Source: Dasyornis broadbenti
Lineage: Eukaryota > Chordata > Aves > Passeriformes > Dasyornithidae
Length of the DNA stretch: 64,000 bases
Assembly: GCA_013397935.1 (NCBI GenBank)
Contig: VZRN01006763.1
Location: 964,525-1,028,524, forward strand
Direction of reading: 5' to 3'
Below, one piece after another: positions 34,271 to 47,325 of the stretch. The notes beneath the pieces were generated by a model, which was not told the origin of the DNA, searched no databases, and saw nothing but the letters and a program-made list of their open reading frames with translations. Numbering within the stretch: the first letter of the stretch is position 1; each line of letters starts with the position of its first letter. The translations under genes were made by a program, and so were the position numbers.

Positions 34271-37200
34271 ACGGGTTGAAATATGCAATGCTCACCACGT
34301 CATTCCCAGGATCTTTGCACTGACAAAACACAGGATGCTCGTTACCGTGCTGATATGCCTTGATTTATTCAGATTCTCCATAAGGGGCTTGTCTAGATGG
34401 GGGCAGGTGACCTGCCACATGAATAGTTTGGTATGTTAGATTCATTCTTGATTTCAAATTTGGGATTAGTTTTATCAAAGGCAGAAGGCAGACTTTCACA
34501 GAGTATGTGAACAGTTTATTGAAGAGACCTGAGCTCTGCAGTCTACCTGCAAACAATAACATTACACAAAATTTATGGGGTGAATCACTAAAAATTATTT
34601 GCCTAAGTCTCTTCAAGAGCTCAAAGACAATGTGTTGACACTACAAACAGAGGAGTGAAGAAGAACATAACACAACCATTTATACTGTGTTTCTTTACTC
34701 TTCAGATCCTCCAGACTGCAGAAGCTCTCAGAAACTGTCAATTTATTTTAGGGGTATGCAGGGATATTCAGTCTTGATAGCAAATAATTTTGCATAAAGC
34801 TTAAAATTCTAGTACATACAGCAAGGCTAAATCCCCAGAGTACCTCTCAGCTTCGAACAGTGCTGCTTAGAAAAAGAAGTGATTGCACATGCAAGAGAAA
34901 ATCAGAAATAAAACCCATCTATGCTGAAAAATGGAATACCAAATGGGGAGATAAATAATATACAGCTTCAAAGTAAGTCTTGCCACACAAATCCTATAAT
35001 CACTGTGAAAAAAAAGGGATTATGTAAATATATTTGGTGATTAGAAAAATTACATATCCAAAATTATTTAATTTCATTATCCACTGAAAGTTACACAAAT
35101 AAATACCTACTGTACCTGCATTTTTCCCATCTGCTTTTTTAAAATTTTTTTACAATTATTATCTGTAAGCTAGACAATGTATGACCCATGTGACAAGCTA
35201 AATTTTCTTTAACAAATGTTTATCATGTATGTGCCATGAATTATTTTAGAGCAAAAAAGACCGATGGTTAGTGTATGAATGACAATCAAGAAATCTCAGC
35301 ACTGTCTTCACCTTCTTGCTCTCAGAAAGACCATTATTTTTATGTCTCATCTTTGAGGTAAAAGCAGGTAGAAAGTAGATAACAGACAGTCCCCTTCCTC
35401 AAGGCCTTTCAGTTTAGCAGAGCTCTTGTTTGACTTTTTGACTTTTTGGTAGGTTATTAGCAGAATTTTCTTTTGTTTTTTTTTTTTTTTTTCCCCAGAA
35501 GAAAATACAGAAAAGAAGATTTCTCATTTGTGAGCAGTATTGCTATTTAGGGGAATTTAAAATAAAATAAAATTTAAAAATCAAGGAATAATCCTGAATC
35601 AAGATGAAAATTCCAACAGAGCACAAGATGTCTAAAAGAAATTAAGAAAGCTATGAATTATTGCATCTCACTTGAGTTTAGTGTTGACAAACAGGATGTC
35701 TGCCAGCCAGACTCCCTGAACTCTCTTTCATCATCTGAGAGAAGGAAGGCTGTCTAGTGGCTCTGTCAAGGTCAAACACTTGCCTCGAGAGGAAAAGTTC
35801 ACTCTTCATTGCATTGACTACCTCAAGTTTAGAAGTCTAACTTTCCAAGTCCAAATATTCAAGTTAAAGCACTCCTTTTTGTAATCAGTCACTACATACT
35901 TGTCATGCATATTCTCAAACCTAGAAAAACCCCAACCTGGTACAACAGTAATATTGATGACTATGCAAAAGTTAGAACAAAATGAAACAAGAGAAAAGAA
36001 ATCAAGTTTCCTCCACCTCCACTGCCATTGGGGGATAATGCTGGAGTCAGTGTAATCTGATTCTCTGACTCTTGCAAGAGTTTGTCTTTCTCATCAGACC
36101 TGACACAGCAGTCGTTCTCACAGGGTTCAGGTCACTTTGCCTACAAGTATCCATCCAAAAAGCTGCTACAATGATTATTCACTAATTTATCATTTTCCCA
36201 GAGCACCAGCCCATGAATCCCTTAGCTAAGACATCATGCTGCCATTCATCCATCTTTACTCGCGGTAAATAGTAAATGGCCCCAAATTGTCTTTGTCTTT
36301 CTCCTGATTCCTAACACTCATTCAGAATTGAAAGTCTGGGGCAGAACTGTGGCATCAAACTTCAAAGGAGCCACAGCGTCCTTTGTCCTCTGAAACTACC
36401 GTTGCTTAGGAGAGCCTCACCTTAAACATCTATAAACCCATTTCCTTCTTCTGAAAATCATTCTGTAAGACCTTACTTTGCTGTGGTGTCCAAGAAATAT
36501 CAGTGGTATGCCAAGATATTTTTCCTGAATAATTTACTGTGCCCTAAACATGATGGTAAGTATAATTTCTGTACCTCTTGGTGTTATTTGCCATTTTTGG
36601 GCATCTGCCCTTGTCTTATCCATGGACTTTAAGATCTGGGGATGAGGATTGTGCTTTTTGTCCTCAGCTGCATCTTACCCTCGGCAATGGAGTGGAAACA
36701 CATAATAAACACAAAATTTGGGTCCCATTTCCTTCAAATAAAAATTTATAGGTCCAGATTCATCAGTCATGTGTCTTATGCTAATAAAATATTGCACCAT
36801 TATGTTGTGTGGAAAGCTGGCATTTTGAATGGACCACCATCTGGAATTTCATTTTTATATATGGCCTATACTGATGCCTGAAGTTAATATTGTGCCTACA
36901 TTTCCATTCCTAAAGCACATTACCACAAGCTTATAAATTTAACCTCTTAAAATGAAATAATGTGTTCTCAGACAGCCGTCAAATGGCTTTCAAAAACCTG
37001 AATGTAAACAGTTGTTATGTTTGAGAGTGAACAAATCTATGTCTTATTGTAATAGGATTTTTGCAAATCTTACAAAATACTTCTGATGGCTTGGGAAGAG
37101 AAGATAGACTTGAAAATTAGGCAGTGAATCATAACTTCCTGCCATGCCTTCAGGTAATCCCAAATAAACCTGTTTTAATTTGGCTGTTTTCTAAAGTTTT

Positions 37201-40200
37201 AAAATGTCTTTTTCCCATGCAGTGCTCTTCATATTGAACCTGTAAAGGACCTGCCCAAGCTCCACTGTCATAGAACGTGTGGAAGTTGATTAAAAATTTC
37301 CAGTAGGTTGTCAATGCCCGTGCAGTACTGGTCTTTTGAATAGAATGAGAAATTAAAAGGAAGACCTTTTAAGGATATGTACTTGTATGGAAAAGGAATC
37401 TGAAATACCTACATGCATTATGTGTGTTTAAACAGCTATTTATGTACGACCCAAAAAACCTTAAGAGCATGCATGTAAAACAAACAGATGTTATTTATAA
37501 AACTGCCAAAATATGTATTGATGCAATCAGAATTAAAGTGGAAGAGAATATTTCTCTCAAAGAATAAAAGGTTCTCCTTCAAATTTCTCCATTCTCTTAA
37601 AGTAAGACTCATACTTTATTTATCATTAAATAACTTGTAAAGCTTTCTTAACTACTTTGTATCATAACATATTTCCTATTTTTGTCATTCTTGTAATATT
37701 TAATCATGTAATTTATATAGTTCATAGTTTATAACATTTTGAGGTCAGGAAGAATCAATAGTGTGATTTAATCCAAACACTGAATAATCCTGGATATGAA
37801 ATTTCATCCAGCTGTTTCACAAAGAATGCTACATTCACACAGGTGCCTGTTATGGCACAAAAAAGTTTTAAAATTGCATCAGATGCAGTCACCCAAAAGT
37901 CAATTTTTAACGCTTGAAAAGTCCTAACATGCTGACAGCTAACGCAAAGGAATGGAAAACCACAGTAACAGAAGCCAAGCAATATGCTTCAGTTGGCAAG
38001 AACAAAAAAGTTGAAAATATTGGAAGAGTTGATTAAGAGAGAAAGGAGACTTTCAGTCCTATAGCCAGGATTCCCACTGAGATTTAAAAGTAATTCACAG
38101 AATTAAGACAAGTAAGTGATCACGGGCATGGCACGTACCTAAGGTTAAACCCTCTCTTTGTGTAAGTACATTAACATAAATTGGTATAAATCCTGCATTT
38201 CAATATAACCTCCTACTGCCTGTACACCTCTAACCTACAAGCTGTGAAATTATTCCCTGCTCTATCTTTCACTTTAACCCACAAGCAAATGCATGTCTTG
38301 CACAATGATATTGCATAACACACAGACAGACAGCACATGCACACTTGCAACAGCACCACTGCATCTTCAGCTGAAACAAAGGCATCGCCAGCAAATTCAG
38401 TAAATTAAAGTAGCCCTAGTGCAGGTTAGTTTAGCTCTATTTTGACTAGGCCATGAGGGCAAACGCTTTTTTCTTCTAAGAATTAACTTTAATACTCAGA
38501 AGAGGTGCAACCTTATTTATATATTTTAAATATTGCATTACATGGGCTTGCCCTCACTGCATTAACAGCCTGAAGTATTAGGACCTTCTAGAGTTTTAAG
38601 GCATGTTATAATACTATAAATGACTCACCAAGATTTAATAGCTCTCAGTCTAGATGTCAGAAGGAAAACAGTAACTCCATGCTGTAGGCACTTTTCCTAC
38701 TCTTTATCCTTTAAAAAGCCCTGGGTTTATTTGATGGCTAACATGACAATCATTGTTTGATTGTTCTGCAAGAAAAATACCATAAATAAAGTTTTACATT
38801 CAGTACAATGTGAGTAAGAATCACCTTATAAACATCATTTGAATCCTAAGGAAGTTTCCTGTTTCTTGACATTACAGACAAAAAAATGACTGCATTGGGA
38901 ATGCCCTTGAGAACACATAAAAAAACCTGGCAACTTCTGAAATGAAGTGTGAAATATTTTAAGAAAACAGATGTGTCTTTTTCTGATGCAGTGAATGATA
39001 CTGGAATATCATCAAGCTGCAGGCTGATAATTAGCTTAGCATAGAATTATAATATTTTAATAGCTACATAAACAGGTGAGTTGAAGAGCAAAACACACAT
39101 GCTGAGCAACAATCTGCCTCCACTCTGCTAGTTTGTCTTCACTTCCTCAGAAAGAAAGACATACATATGGTGTCTTTGATTCAGTGATTCCCAAGCCATG
39201 TCTCTTCCATGTGCCCATTTTGGCCTCCTGCATGTTCACTTTGAAGCGGCTGTGTGTGGAATGACTCGCACATTAAGAAGCCCAGCTTCCAAATCACCCC
39301 TCTTCAAATAATGACTTTGGTCTTACTGTTTTCTCACCTCCTCAGATTTCCATTCATACTTCACAAACTCCGCTTGGTTCTATTTCTTTCGTATAAATCA
39401 GATATTCTCCAACTATTTTCCAGTATATGCAGTTCCACAGAAAGATGATCCCGTGGAAAGCTCTCTGCCCTGTTCACAGGAGCTGTTTTTCACCCTGTCT
39501 TCCCATTTGATTCATGTTGTAGTAACAGCAGAATTTGCAGCCACCCAGAAATATTGTTCAGTGAGACTTCAATGCCTTTTTTATTTGTCCAGATTTGATT
39601 TAAAGACTGCAAACAATGAGAAATATTAGATTATGGCGAGTTTCAAGAGACTGAGTTAATGCTATCTTAGTAAATTAATGTCCCTTAAACTGAGGCAGTG
39701 TTTAAAACACTTTAACGCTTCTGTGGATCTAGATGAGTGGTGGTTCAGATTAAACTCTTCAACTTTGTATTGCATCAAACCAGGAGGGCAGGTATAGATG
39801 AATATTAGTGTCAATTTTTCTCTCCATATTTTCCACCTTTAGCCATGCCCACACCTAACCTCTGCTGTTCTACACTTTACTGAACATGCACCCACCCCCC
39901 TCCCAAAAAAAAAAAAAAAATAACATCAGATCTGGTCTGTCGTCTTTAAAATTTGAGTAGCAAAAATATTTTTGTGCATAAAGACCGAAGTCATATTAGG
40001 AAAATATACCCCCTCAATACTAATTTGTTTTAGGGACAGCCTGAAGAAAATCTATTTTTTTTTTCCCTTGCACTCAATAGATAAAGTTTGGAATCTCTTC
40101 CCCAGGCACTAAACAAGCCTGTCTTCTTTGAAAACCCTACAACCAGAGTCAACTTCCCAGTCAGCAGTTATTTTAATTATCTTCAAGTGTAGAACTGAAT

Positions 40201-40454
40201 TAAAGCAACTGCTGTGCTGGGAGTCCCTGATGTGTGCTTCATCTGATTTCAAAGTGTTTGGCATCTCTAGAAAACTTAAGGAGACTAAAATCTTTGCAAA
40301 ATACATAAATAAATAGATAAATAGATAACATGCTCTAAAAATAAAGCTGTTTAAGAATGAAATTAGACCTTGTTACAGCTCTCAAGAATAAAAAGGCACT
40401 AATGAGACTGAAAACCTTACACAAGATGATGTACAGCCTCTTGTATTCTACAGC
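34271..40454. other. Non-coding AT-rich DNA, nothing recognised
   Basis: Over 6 kb without a supported gene, RNA gene or clear transposon. Open frames are under 85 codons. Small mononucleotide tracts occur, for example T17 near 35476-35492 and A16 at 39905-39920, the latter preceded by a C-rich patch. Confidence 0.6.
40306..40328. repeat. Short AAAT/AGAT microsatellite
   Basis: An interrupted tetranucleotide run (AAATAAATAGATAAATAGAT). It is short and low complexity. Confidence 0.75.
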
Positions 40455-40640
40455 CACTTCTGCCGGGGGCAGGGTACCTTCCACTATGCCAGGTTGCTCA
40501 AAGCCCCATCCAACCTGGCCTTGAACACTTCCAGGAATGGGGCATCCACGAGTTCTCTCTTTTCCTGTATCTCACCAGCCTCACAGTGAAGAATTTATTC
40601 CTAATACCTGGTCTAAATCTACCCTCTCTCAGTTTGCAGC
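40455..40640 (-). mobile_element. CR1 LINE fragment, antisense on +
   Basis: The + strand reads GGGGGCAGGGTACCTTCCAC, GCCAGGTTGCTCAAAGCCCC, ATCCAACCTGGCCTTGAACA, CTTCCAGGAATGGGGCATCC and GTCTAAATCTACCCTCTCTC. This is the CR1 3' UTR/ORF2 end in antisense. On the minus strand the frame reads IRNKFFTVRLVRYRKREN, fitting the family's IRKNFFTVRVTEHWNRL. The tail and the GGAAGGGACCTT segment are missing at the left, so the 3' end has been lost, which is unusual for CR1. The right edge lies near 40640. Confidence 0.88.
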
Positions 40641-41060
40641 CAGGTTGTTTGAAGCCAGGTTCCCTACCTGAGCCCAGCATTGCAGAGTTGCACACAGTCT
40701 GTGTGGGCAAGACATTCAGTGCAGAGCCCCAGTGTCATGGGCATCTCCCTCGGTAGGGTGAGCGTTGAGGCATTTTGCGTCTCTAAAAGTCTCACTAGGA
40801 TAAGGCTCTCCAGCATCCCCGAGCTCATGCCCTCTGCTGTCACCAGCTCATTATGACGCTCCCTGACTTGTCCATTGCCCAGGTGCAAAAGACAGGGCAG
40901 CATTTTTTGCAGATCTGGTTAGCACTAACACACAGCATAACCACCATAACAGCCTTTTCCTCCATGTGCCTTGCCTCTGTCATCATTTCTCCCATAGTCT
41001 CTTGCACAGTGGGCCTCAGCCTGAGTGGGTTAACTAAAGTTTACTGAAAGAGTCTAAAAC
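40641..41060. other. GC-richer unidentified block next to CR1
   Basis: Directly after the CR1 fragment lies about 400 bp that is richer in G+C and CpG than its surroundings. It contains a 79-codon minus-strand frame (40664-40903) with no recognisable domain. It may belong to another transposon or be unique sequence. I do not recognise it. Confidence 0.4.
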
Positions 41061-44000
41061 TGTAAAGAGGCTCCTGAAATTTCAATCAATGTTTATTCAG
41101 AAATTTTTCAAATGCGAATCACTTATGTAAAGCCCTGCAGCCCCGAGACTCAATTCGGAGTACTTACAATTACCTGAAATCATCTGAGCAGAGTAAATCT
41201 TCCTCTTTTCAAGCTCTTTAAGATCAAAGAGTCAGCCTTCACCCTTTATGGCTTGTCACTTTAAAACCCTGAAGTAATAATCAAAGGGCACCTTTTCTCA
41301 AGAGCTTCTATTATATCCAGACTACATAACTGTGCTGCAATGGAAACAGGGGTGGAAAGATATTTGCTTTTTTTGTTACATTTCATCAGGTGCCTTTAGC
41401 TTCTAAAGGCATCAGTCAAGTTTCCCAAAAATCATCTCTCCTCCTCTCTCCAGAGTTTCATTTTCACAAGTTCAAATGGATATTTAGTCCAAAGCTGTAA
41501 GACCAGCTTTATAAACTTCATATTCCCTGGGTCATTTGAGTTGTGGAGATCAAAAATAGGGGCTATCCAAAATCAGAAGTCTGTTTAATAGATCTTTATA
41601 TTTTACCATGACCCTACAAAGCAGTGACCGCTCTTGTGCCTTCAGTGTAACACAGCAATCTGTGCCCTAAAGGACAGAAATCCCTTGTAATCTTGATCCT
41701 CAGGACTCTTTCCCTCATTCTTCCTCCCCCTCCCCATGATCATGTGAATACAGTTCTCATTTTCCTCCTGCAAAACAACTCTTAGCTGAAAATAACCTGC
41801 TTTATGCAGCACGTAGGGCTGGCAGCAGTTACTGCTAGGTTTGAATTTACTGTTCTCTTTTAAATAGAGAAAAATGCCTATTGCCTGCTCTAACAAGCCG
41901 GGGACAGTAAGACAGTGTGAGCCCTCATGTCAGACTTCATAAAATCCCTTCACAAACGAGCCTGGATTTTGGCAGTAGCTGTTGTGTCCACCAAAATTCT
42001 GTTTGTGCAGTCAGATAGATTTGATACAGCAGAAAGGGTCTGATGACACCAGTCACTGAGACAGAGAAGCAGGAGATGGCAGTTCCAGCCGGAGGCCACA
42101 CTTCTAGTGCAAGAGTCATAGCAATAAAACAAAAGAAATGTTTCAGATTTTGGCACTGCCATTCTCTCCATAGGGTAAAAAATTAGCTTTGTGCTGGACA
42201 ACTTATAAGGGCAAAATGAATGGCAATAATATTCACTGAAGGCCCAGCGGGTAGTTGGTTAGATCAGAGGAAAGGCAAAACAATCAGCATCATATTGGCT
42301 TCTGGTTTTGTTTATGTCTTTTTAAAAACTAAGATAAGGATTGCAATTCATGTGTCAGAGTGTGATAACGTTGGTCTAAAATTAATCAGCTCCCTCGTGT
42401 TGTGAACACTGTAAAACAACTAAAATGTGGATTGCCTTATTACATTGCTCATGTTTATACCCTTTTAGGCTCATTAGACAGATTCCATCTCCAGGAGGAG
42501 AAATATATTCTGTTAGATAATGGTAATAATCGTCATGCATGCCAATGCTCCAGCATATGTAAGCACCTAGCATTTAAGGAGCACTAATTAAGGCCAAATA
42601 TTCTGTGTGCTTTTATTTCCCCCACTTGCATATGTGCATTACAACACAAGCACTAATTATGTGACATACAGTATATTAACTGCAAAATAAAATCAATGCC
42701 GACTATATTTCCTCACATTTAACGAAGAGGGGCAATAATGTAAGACTCTTGTAGCCAAATCTCAGAGCATTTCTGGAATTTAATCACCTGAAAACCGGTA
42801 GAAAAGCTACTGATGGAGAGCTTGGGGTATTTTTCATTGGTGGTCCTGAGGGCTTCATTCTCCATCTGTTCTGCATGTCTCTGTGTCCTCCTCCCCTCCT
42901 GCTGCCAGGCACTTCTCCTGCCTTAGGCCACTCACGGGACTGTGGGTATGAACCTCAACTTCTCTTCTGCTCACACTGCTAGGTAAAAAACTGTTAGCTT
43001 CAGAAACTTGCCTGCTGGGTAAAACCACTCCTTAGTCAGAGATAGGACAGCACTGGCCCCAAACCAACAGCCCAGAACACACACAGAAAGCTGCTGCCTG
43101 GGAGCTCCAGAGGCAGAAAAGATCCAAGGGAGGTGTTTGCACTAAACGTGTCACCCCAGGGTTAGTGGCAGAGGCCTGGGCTTTGATGGCATGCAGGGTT
43201 CCATGCTGTCCCTGCTCGCCCCAAATAGTTTCCAGGTGGATGTGATTAGTGGTAAAGAAACAACCGTGATGTATCTCAGCAGCAGTATTTTGCCAAAGGA
43301 TTGTTATCCTTTTTATGGGGACGCTGGAACTGAGGCTCGTGTCAGATAGGAAACCAAGTCTTTATTTAGGCAACCCAAGCAGTGGCCTGATTTTCGAGAG
43401 CTTCTACCCCCTGAAGGGAACAGGAGCTCTGGGCACTCAGCAGGATTGAAACACTAGCCATTAACTTCTAAATCTACAGCCATTTCACAGCTGTATCTCT
43501 GTTTCACACCATGCTGCTCAGTTCTCGTCAGCCGCAGAGAAGAGCCTCTCTCACACAAAACCAGGCAGAAGGCTGTTCAGTGCACTGATCTCTGGTGTCC
43601 TGCTTTGGAGAATGCAACTCATATGGCTTGGTCAAGGTTGCTCACAGATTACCTGCTGTATCTTCTCCAGTTCCCACTCCTGGATGTCACCCTTCCAGCA
43701 GCAAATCCTTCCCTAATGTCATTGTTGCATGTAAAACAAAAAGGAGACCATTTTCTTCGTTTACATGTAGAGTATAGAGTAAAACATAATTAAATCACAT
43801 ACTACAGATGCACTATAATAAAAAAGAGAAATAGTAAAAGCAATTATAGGCTGGCATACTTACTGCTTCACATTTAAATAATAATGTGAACTATTAAGTA
43901 AACTAGGGCATAATCAGCTGAGGTTCATTAACTTATCTCACTGTAGAAATAGTACTACAATTCAATACAATTAGGTACATGCTAGTAGGAGCCAGTGCTT

Positions 44001-46967
44001 TTTGTGCACCATGCTGGGTCCAGTCTTAGAGATGCTGAGGTATTTCACCTCCTGCTGACTGCTCAGAGAGTGCTTGCTCAGCATCAGGAGGCACCCAGCA
44101 CCACTCTGGATCCATGCCCTCCCAAAGAAGCAGGTGTTGCGTATATCAGTTCACTCTGGTGCTCCTGATAGCCATGGAATCCTGAAATAAAAGGCTCAGA
44201 ATAAGCCCCATTCACGGACTATTTTCATCTGGGGTAGCATTACCTCTTCCTGTTTAAGGTGAGCAGCAATGAAGGCATGTATGAAGGAGATATGTATGAC
44301 AGTAGCCAGCACACAGCAGAGGGTCTGGCCTGAGCAGACTCAAAATTACTTCAAGCAGAAAATCTCCAGGACACTTTTGGCTTCTAAAAGCCCTGAGAGA
44401 TGCCGATTCTGGATAGTTTAAAGTCATCCAGGAAAAATGAGAATAAGTCAAACAATCTACATCTGGCTATGGCACTTTTTGCATGTTACATCCCACAGTA
44501 GATTCTGTCCCGCCTCCAAATGACATTTTGAATCTCAGAAGACTTTCCCTCCTGCAGAACAGGGAGTTAAGGCTCAGAGCATTTGAAAGGGTATCTAAAA
44601 CAGTCTCATTACATTGCAAATTAGCCTCCTCACCAGAGGCCGTGTGGTCTTCCTGGCTGTGTCGATGATACAGATGCAGTCTAGGGCCTGACCACTGACC
44701 CTGAGAGCAAGCAGCATGCACAGCTGATGTCCCTTCAAGGCTGAGTTTTCTTCTGCTTGAAAAAAGGTTTGGATAAACTGTCTGGTAAGGTTCCTGCCTG
44801 TCCAAACATGATCTGGTACACTTGTAGTGGGCACAGGCAAAACTGCAATGCAAATGCTCATGCATTTAAATAATATGGAAAATCATACATCACTGTTTGA
44901 CTCAAAGGCTTCACCCCATTTATTTTTCTTTGGTTTCCTAAGAGTTAGCCAAGGCAGGATTTTGATGAAAGAGACTTGGCTTGAGTTAACAGAGGATGCT
45001 GATAGATTGTAGTGAGCATCTGGAAGATTGTTTGTGATAAATGTCTGAAGAATTTCCCTAATCTTTCTTGAAGTGCTCCTTACTATCTGAACACTTTTGA
45101 ATCTTTCATTTCCTCAGCCTGTAAATAAGTTTGTTCAGTAGAAACTATTTTTCCTCTTCCATCTGTGTTTATCAAGGAGATACAACATTGTACCAGATGG
45201 AGATGCTGAAGGTCTCCCTGAGACCTCCAGATGGAGAGTGGTCAAAAACTTATGCAAAAGGACATTATTCTTTTTGGACAGCATTTTTAATCACAATTTC
45301 TATATAACAGCATATGGCACAAGAGAGTAAAACACACAGCTGCTGAGGGAAAAAATACGCTGTCATTACAAGCTAGGTTCCATAAATATTACCTATTAAA
45401 TAAATTTATAATATACTCTTCAGGTCACAGTCCTTATGCATCCCTAAAACGCATTCAGGGATTTCTCCAGGTTATATGAAGTGACTGTGAGTTACAGCTG
45501 CCGGTGTCTTCAAGCAAAGGGACTTGGAAAGAGATGCTCCACATGATCTTTACAGCAGGTGTCATGCAGAAAACTCAGCTTAGGACGGGGCTGGTTTTAA
45601 ATCTGGTACCTGTGAACACAGGCAGGCAGAAAGTATGTTACGAGAAGCTGCAATGAACAATTCACGAGAAAGCCCTAAGCAAGGATCCGTTCAATAAAAA
45701 CATGGGTCAAACAACAGGTCAAACAATTGCTAGCGCCAAAGGAACTCATGTTTAAATTAAATCCCTCTCTGTGTGTGCAATTAGGGATCAGAAAATGAAG
45801 CTTAATTGTCTGAATACATTTACTCCAAATTTCTCACTCAGATGCCTGTACCAGGGAGCTAATAAGCTGGAACTTGAACTTCATGGAAAATTCCACAGCT
45901 ATCCTATAGAGTTTTCTTCCAGTCTGGGGAAACAAACAAGCCAAGGGAAAAAAAAAAAAAAGAGAAAAGTATAAATCTATAATACTCTGCAAAAGGTGAT
46001 TTTAAAAGACAAGATGTTGTTTTTGACTTACTGGAGTACATAGTTGCAACAAAATCAATTTTTTGGTTTTTATTTCATTTTCAACTTTTTGAGTTTCCCA
46101 TTTAAACGAATAAGAATAAAATCAGATTAAGATAAAGAAAAAAAACCAGCTTTCCAAATGGAAATGCTTTTGAAAGAATATCAGGTAAACTCTATTCACA
46201 AATGCAAAGTTGTCCTCATACTGTTGCAGTGACATAGCATTTCCCAGCAGAAAAACGTTCCTTTGGAAAGCGTGTGCCCAGAATACAAGGCAGCTCTCTA
46301 AGGCATATCTGTGACAGAGTTTCTGTCTATGGTTATAGGGCTTCAGAGGAAGTTTCTGCAGTATATGTTCTATAGACATTCACCATAGCTCTGTGGGTAA
46401 ACATAGGAAATCTTAGGTCAAACTGAAAAAAAAATCTGAGTACATTTCAGGAAACAGAAAATAAGCAGCCCCTCTGGATTGCCATTCTCAAGGTTTTTCT
46501 TCAATGTTGCTTCCGTGATGTCTTGCAAATGGATTTACCAGGACTCCGCAGGCCCCTGGTGATTAAACTACTGAAAACAGGGAAGAATATTCCATTGCAC
46601 ATGTGTGAAGTCCATTCTTTAATCATATGAAACCTCATAACTTTAGAGGTATGTTATAGGAAATTTCAAACAGCAAAGCCAAACTGCTCCTTTTTTTTTT
46701 TTTTTTTCACTGCAGTTTAGCATATCTAGATCAAATCAGAGCATTTTCTTTTTACTTCTTTTCCTTTCTTTGTTAGGCTAGCAAAACATTTCAGCTCCCA
46801 TTAATCACTTTCTACACCCCAATAAATAAGCTAAATTACTGACTTACCTGCACACACAGCTATCTGCCTGCTTTTCCACCCTGATGATACAGCTCTGCAC
46901 ATAATGCAAATTAGCAAAACTAATTTGGTATTCATTATGATGTTAATGAATACTTCTTTTATAAAAT
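41061..46967. other. Non-coding DNA, nothing recognised
   Basis: No gene, RNA gene or repeat family was recognised over about 5.9 kb. GC rises somewhat around 42850-43450. The longest frame, 132 codons at 44467-44865 on the minus strand, overlaps a frame of 88 codons on the same strand and has no known motif. A T17 run lies at 46691-46707. Confidence 0.55.
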
Positions 46968-47040
46968 GCTTTGAGATCTAATGACACAAGGCACTATATC
47001 AGAGTTGGCATTAACATTTACTATGTATTTATGATTATTA
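46968..47040. repeat. Ancient SINE/LINE tail (MIR/L3 type)
   Basis: The + strand reads AAAATGCTTTGAGATCTAATGACA, then AAGGCACTATATCAGAGTTG, and ends in a TTATGATTATTATA-like stretch. This matches in order the end shared by several old vertebrate retroposons (AAGCGCTTTGAGATC-...GGCGCTATATAA...TATTATTATT). I cannot name the family with certainty. Confidence 0.4.
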
Positions 47041-47224
47041 TACCTCTTACAAATATAATTGATTTTCCATGTTATTAAAATTCTCTGTACACTTGTAAAA
47101 ATTCCCACTCAAGCATCTCAAAATCAGATGCATTGTTTCTGTTTTTTGGACATTCTAATTAATCTGTTACATTGTTGTGATTAAAGCTTTTCAGAGTTCT
47201 GGTTCTTGTGATATAATCACCATC

Positions 47225-47325
47225 ATTTTTATTCATTAGTAGTTGATGGTAGTGACCACAAAGTACTCAGCAATTTCCAGACATTCAGAAGGGAGAATAA
47301 CTGCCCTAAGGAGCTGAGAGTCCAA
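47225..47325. repeat. Ancient retroposon relic, possibly same family as 46968-47040
   Basis: The + strand reads TTTTTATTCATTAGTAGTTG, GACATTCAGAAGGGAGAATA, CTGCCCTAAGGAGCTGAGAG and TCC. This follows the order of an old amniote repeat with TTATTAGTAGTAG, ACAATGAGAGACAGTCCCTG and CCCAAAGAGCTTACAGTCTA. It lies about 185 bp from a similar relic. The family name is uncertain. Confidence 0.4.
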
